This document shows positions 63,371 through 64,000 of a DNA stretch of 64,000 nucleotides, piece by piece. The stretch is taken from assembly GCF_008086045.1 (NCBI RefSeq), contig NZ_VSEY01000001.1, positions 550,329-614,328 of the forward strand, in the 5' to 3' direction. Positions within the stretch are counted from its first letter, which is position 1; each line of letters starts with the position of its first letter. The translations under genes were made by a program, and so were the position numbers. The notes under the pieces are model-generated. The model made no database searches. It was given only the letters and a program-made list of their open reading frames with translations, and was not told the DNA's origin. The stretch is from Nonomuraea sp. PA05. GTDB taxonomy: Bacteria; Actinomycetota; Actinomycetes; Streptosporangiales; Streptosporangiaceae.

Positions 63371-64000
63371 ATGTTCGCGACTTCCCTTGGAGACGACGGC
63401 GCCGTGCTGCGTCCGCTCGAACCGTGGCGCGCCGAGGAGTTCCTCGCCCACATGGAGCGCGGACGGGAGTTCATCGGACGCTTCATCGGGTTGCCGGACG
63501 TCGTCGTGGACCCGGCTTCGAGCAGGGCGTTCCTTCAGGCGTACGCGGACAAGACCGCCGCCGACACGGCCCGCATCTACGGCATCTGGACGGACGGCAC
63601 CCTCGTCGGGGGTGTCCTCTTCCGCACGATGGACCTCGCCACGGGCATCGCGGAGGCGGGATGCTGGCTGGAACCCGCCGCGGCCGGCAAGGGGCTCGTC
63701 ACCCGGGCGGCGCGCGTCATCATCGACTGGGCCGTTGAGGAGCGCGGCATCCACCGGGTGGAGTGGCGCGCCGCGGCGGCCAACTCGGCCAGCATCGCGG
63801 TCGCCCGGCGGCTCGGGATGAGCAAGGACGGGGTGCTGCGCGGCGGGACCTTGCATCGGGGGGAGCGGTACGACATCGAGGTGTGGTCGGTGCTGGCGCC
63901 GGAGTGGCGGGCGGCCCACGCGGCCCCCCCCTGTCGTCCGCCCCCGTCCCCCCCCGCGCCCCCCCCCCCCCGCTCCCCCCGCCTCCTCCCCGCCGCCCCG
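63371..64000 (+). CDS. GNAT-family N-acetyltransferase (RimJ/RimL-like), 3' end out of window
   Basis: At least 180 recognised residues. The RimJ/RimL-like GNAT fold shows in LRPLEPWRAEEFLAH, YGIWTDGTLVGGVLF, AGCWLEPAAAGKGLVTRAARV (acetyl-CoA loop) and ANSASIAVARRLGM. The frame stays open to the right edge, but after about residue 182 the coding pattern collapses into C-runs, so the true end is uncertain. ATG 63371 was chosen from the domain start. Confidence 0.85.
   Translation, partial: MFATSLGDDGAVLRPLEPWRAEEFLAHMERGREFIGRFIGLPDVVVDPASSRAFLQAYADKTAADTARIYGIWTDGTLVGGVLFRTMDLATGIAEAGCWLEPAAAGKGLVTRAARVIIDWAVEERGIHRVEWRAAAANSASIAVARRLGMSKDGVLRGGTLHRGERYDIEVWSVLAPEWRAAHAAPPCRPPPSPPAPPPPRSPRLLPAAP
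63915..64000 (+). other. Extreme C-rich tail at the window edge
   Basis: From about 63925 the sequence is dominated by C homopolymers of 8-14 bases. It breaks the coding character of the GNAT gene. It may be real low-complexity DNA or an assembly/sequence-end artefact; it cannot be settled from the sequence alone. Confidence 0.5.

Noticed and set aside
1..64000. tRNA or rRNA genes, insertion sequences, prophage, attachment sites
   Set aside because: No cloverleaf-like tRNA, rRNA segment, transposase, integrase or terminal inverted repeat was recognised in reading both strands.

Overview
High-GC actinomycete DNA, most consistent with the Streptosporangiales/Nonomuraea type by gene content and style; this placement is an inference from reading, not from a search. 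The left half is a large part of an enediyne biosynthetic gene cluster. Positions 1-12491 carry the conserved enediyne cassette on one strand: two tandem DUF1702 (UnbL/E3-type) genes, the first cut by the window edge, then UnbV (E4), UnbU (E5), the iterative enediyne polyketide synthase PksE, its thioesterase (TEBC/E10), a flavin reductase (E6-type) and a cytochrome P450 (E7-type), most with overlapping stops and starts. An AraC regulator faces a SigE-family sigma factor across a 420-bp control region holding four spaced TAGGGG-type repeats. The sigma gene leads a second operon (13747-18416): a gluconate-dehydrogenase subunit-3-like protein, a GMC oxidoreductase, a CMD/AhpD-like protein and a TIGR03084-type DinB protein.

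From 18.4 to about 30 kb lie probable tailoring, supply and activation genes: an EF-hand protein, a benzoate-CoA-ligase-type enzyme, a YcaO-like protein, a TrmB/LuxR-like regulator, an acyl-CoA carboxylase carboxyltransferase subunit, a discrete Sfp-type phosphopantetheinyl transferase, two small membrane proteins, a PhzD-like isochorismatase behind a 30-codon ORF with an unusual nested dyad, a two-component flavin monooxygenase and a prephenate dehydrogenase. PksE keeps catalytic KS, AT, ACP, KR and DH residues, but its C-terminal phosphopantetheinyl transferase domain seems to have lost its metal and catalytic residues; the discrete transferase at 24.8-25.6 kb is a plausible replacement. The isochorismatase, CoA ligase, flavin monooxygenase and prephenate dehydrogenase together suggest an aromatic acyl appendage on the enediyne core. 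No enediyne-binding apoprotein or clear self-resistance gene is recognised.

From 30 to 64 kb the window looks like general accessory chromosome: CMD-family proteins with a FOXRED2-like flavoprotein, a YbdK-type carboxylate-amine ligase, a large secreted SGNH hydrolase, AraC/NmrA/SDR genes, secreted and membrane-anchored unknowns including a lysozyme-like protein with a very acidic linker, a tandem pair of HTH-TM-ectodomain paralogues, a PAS-GAF-SpoIIE phosphatase, erythromycin esterase-like and aminoglycoside phosphotransferase-like genes, an F420 (LLM) oxidoreductase next to an LLM-BBE fusion, a methyltransferase, another FAD oxidase, a ricin-lectin/PL9 pectate lyase and a GNAT gene running off the end. 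A recurrent trait is tandem repeats of 12-43 bp, many in frame inside genes and several at 3' ends duplicating stop regions. No tRNA, rRNA, CRISPR array, insertion sequence or prophage was found.
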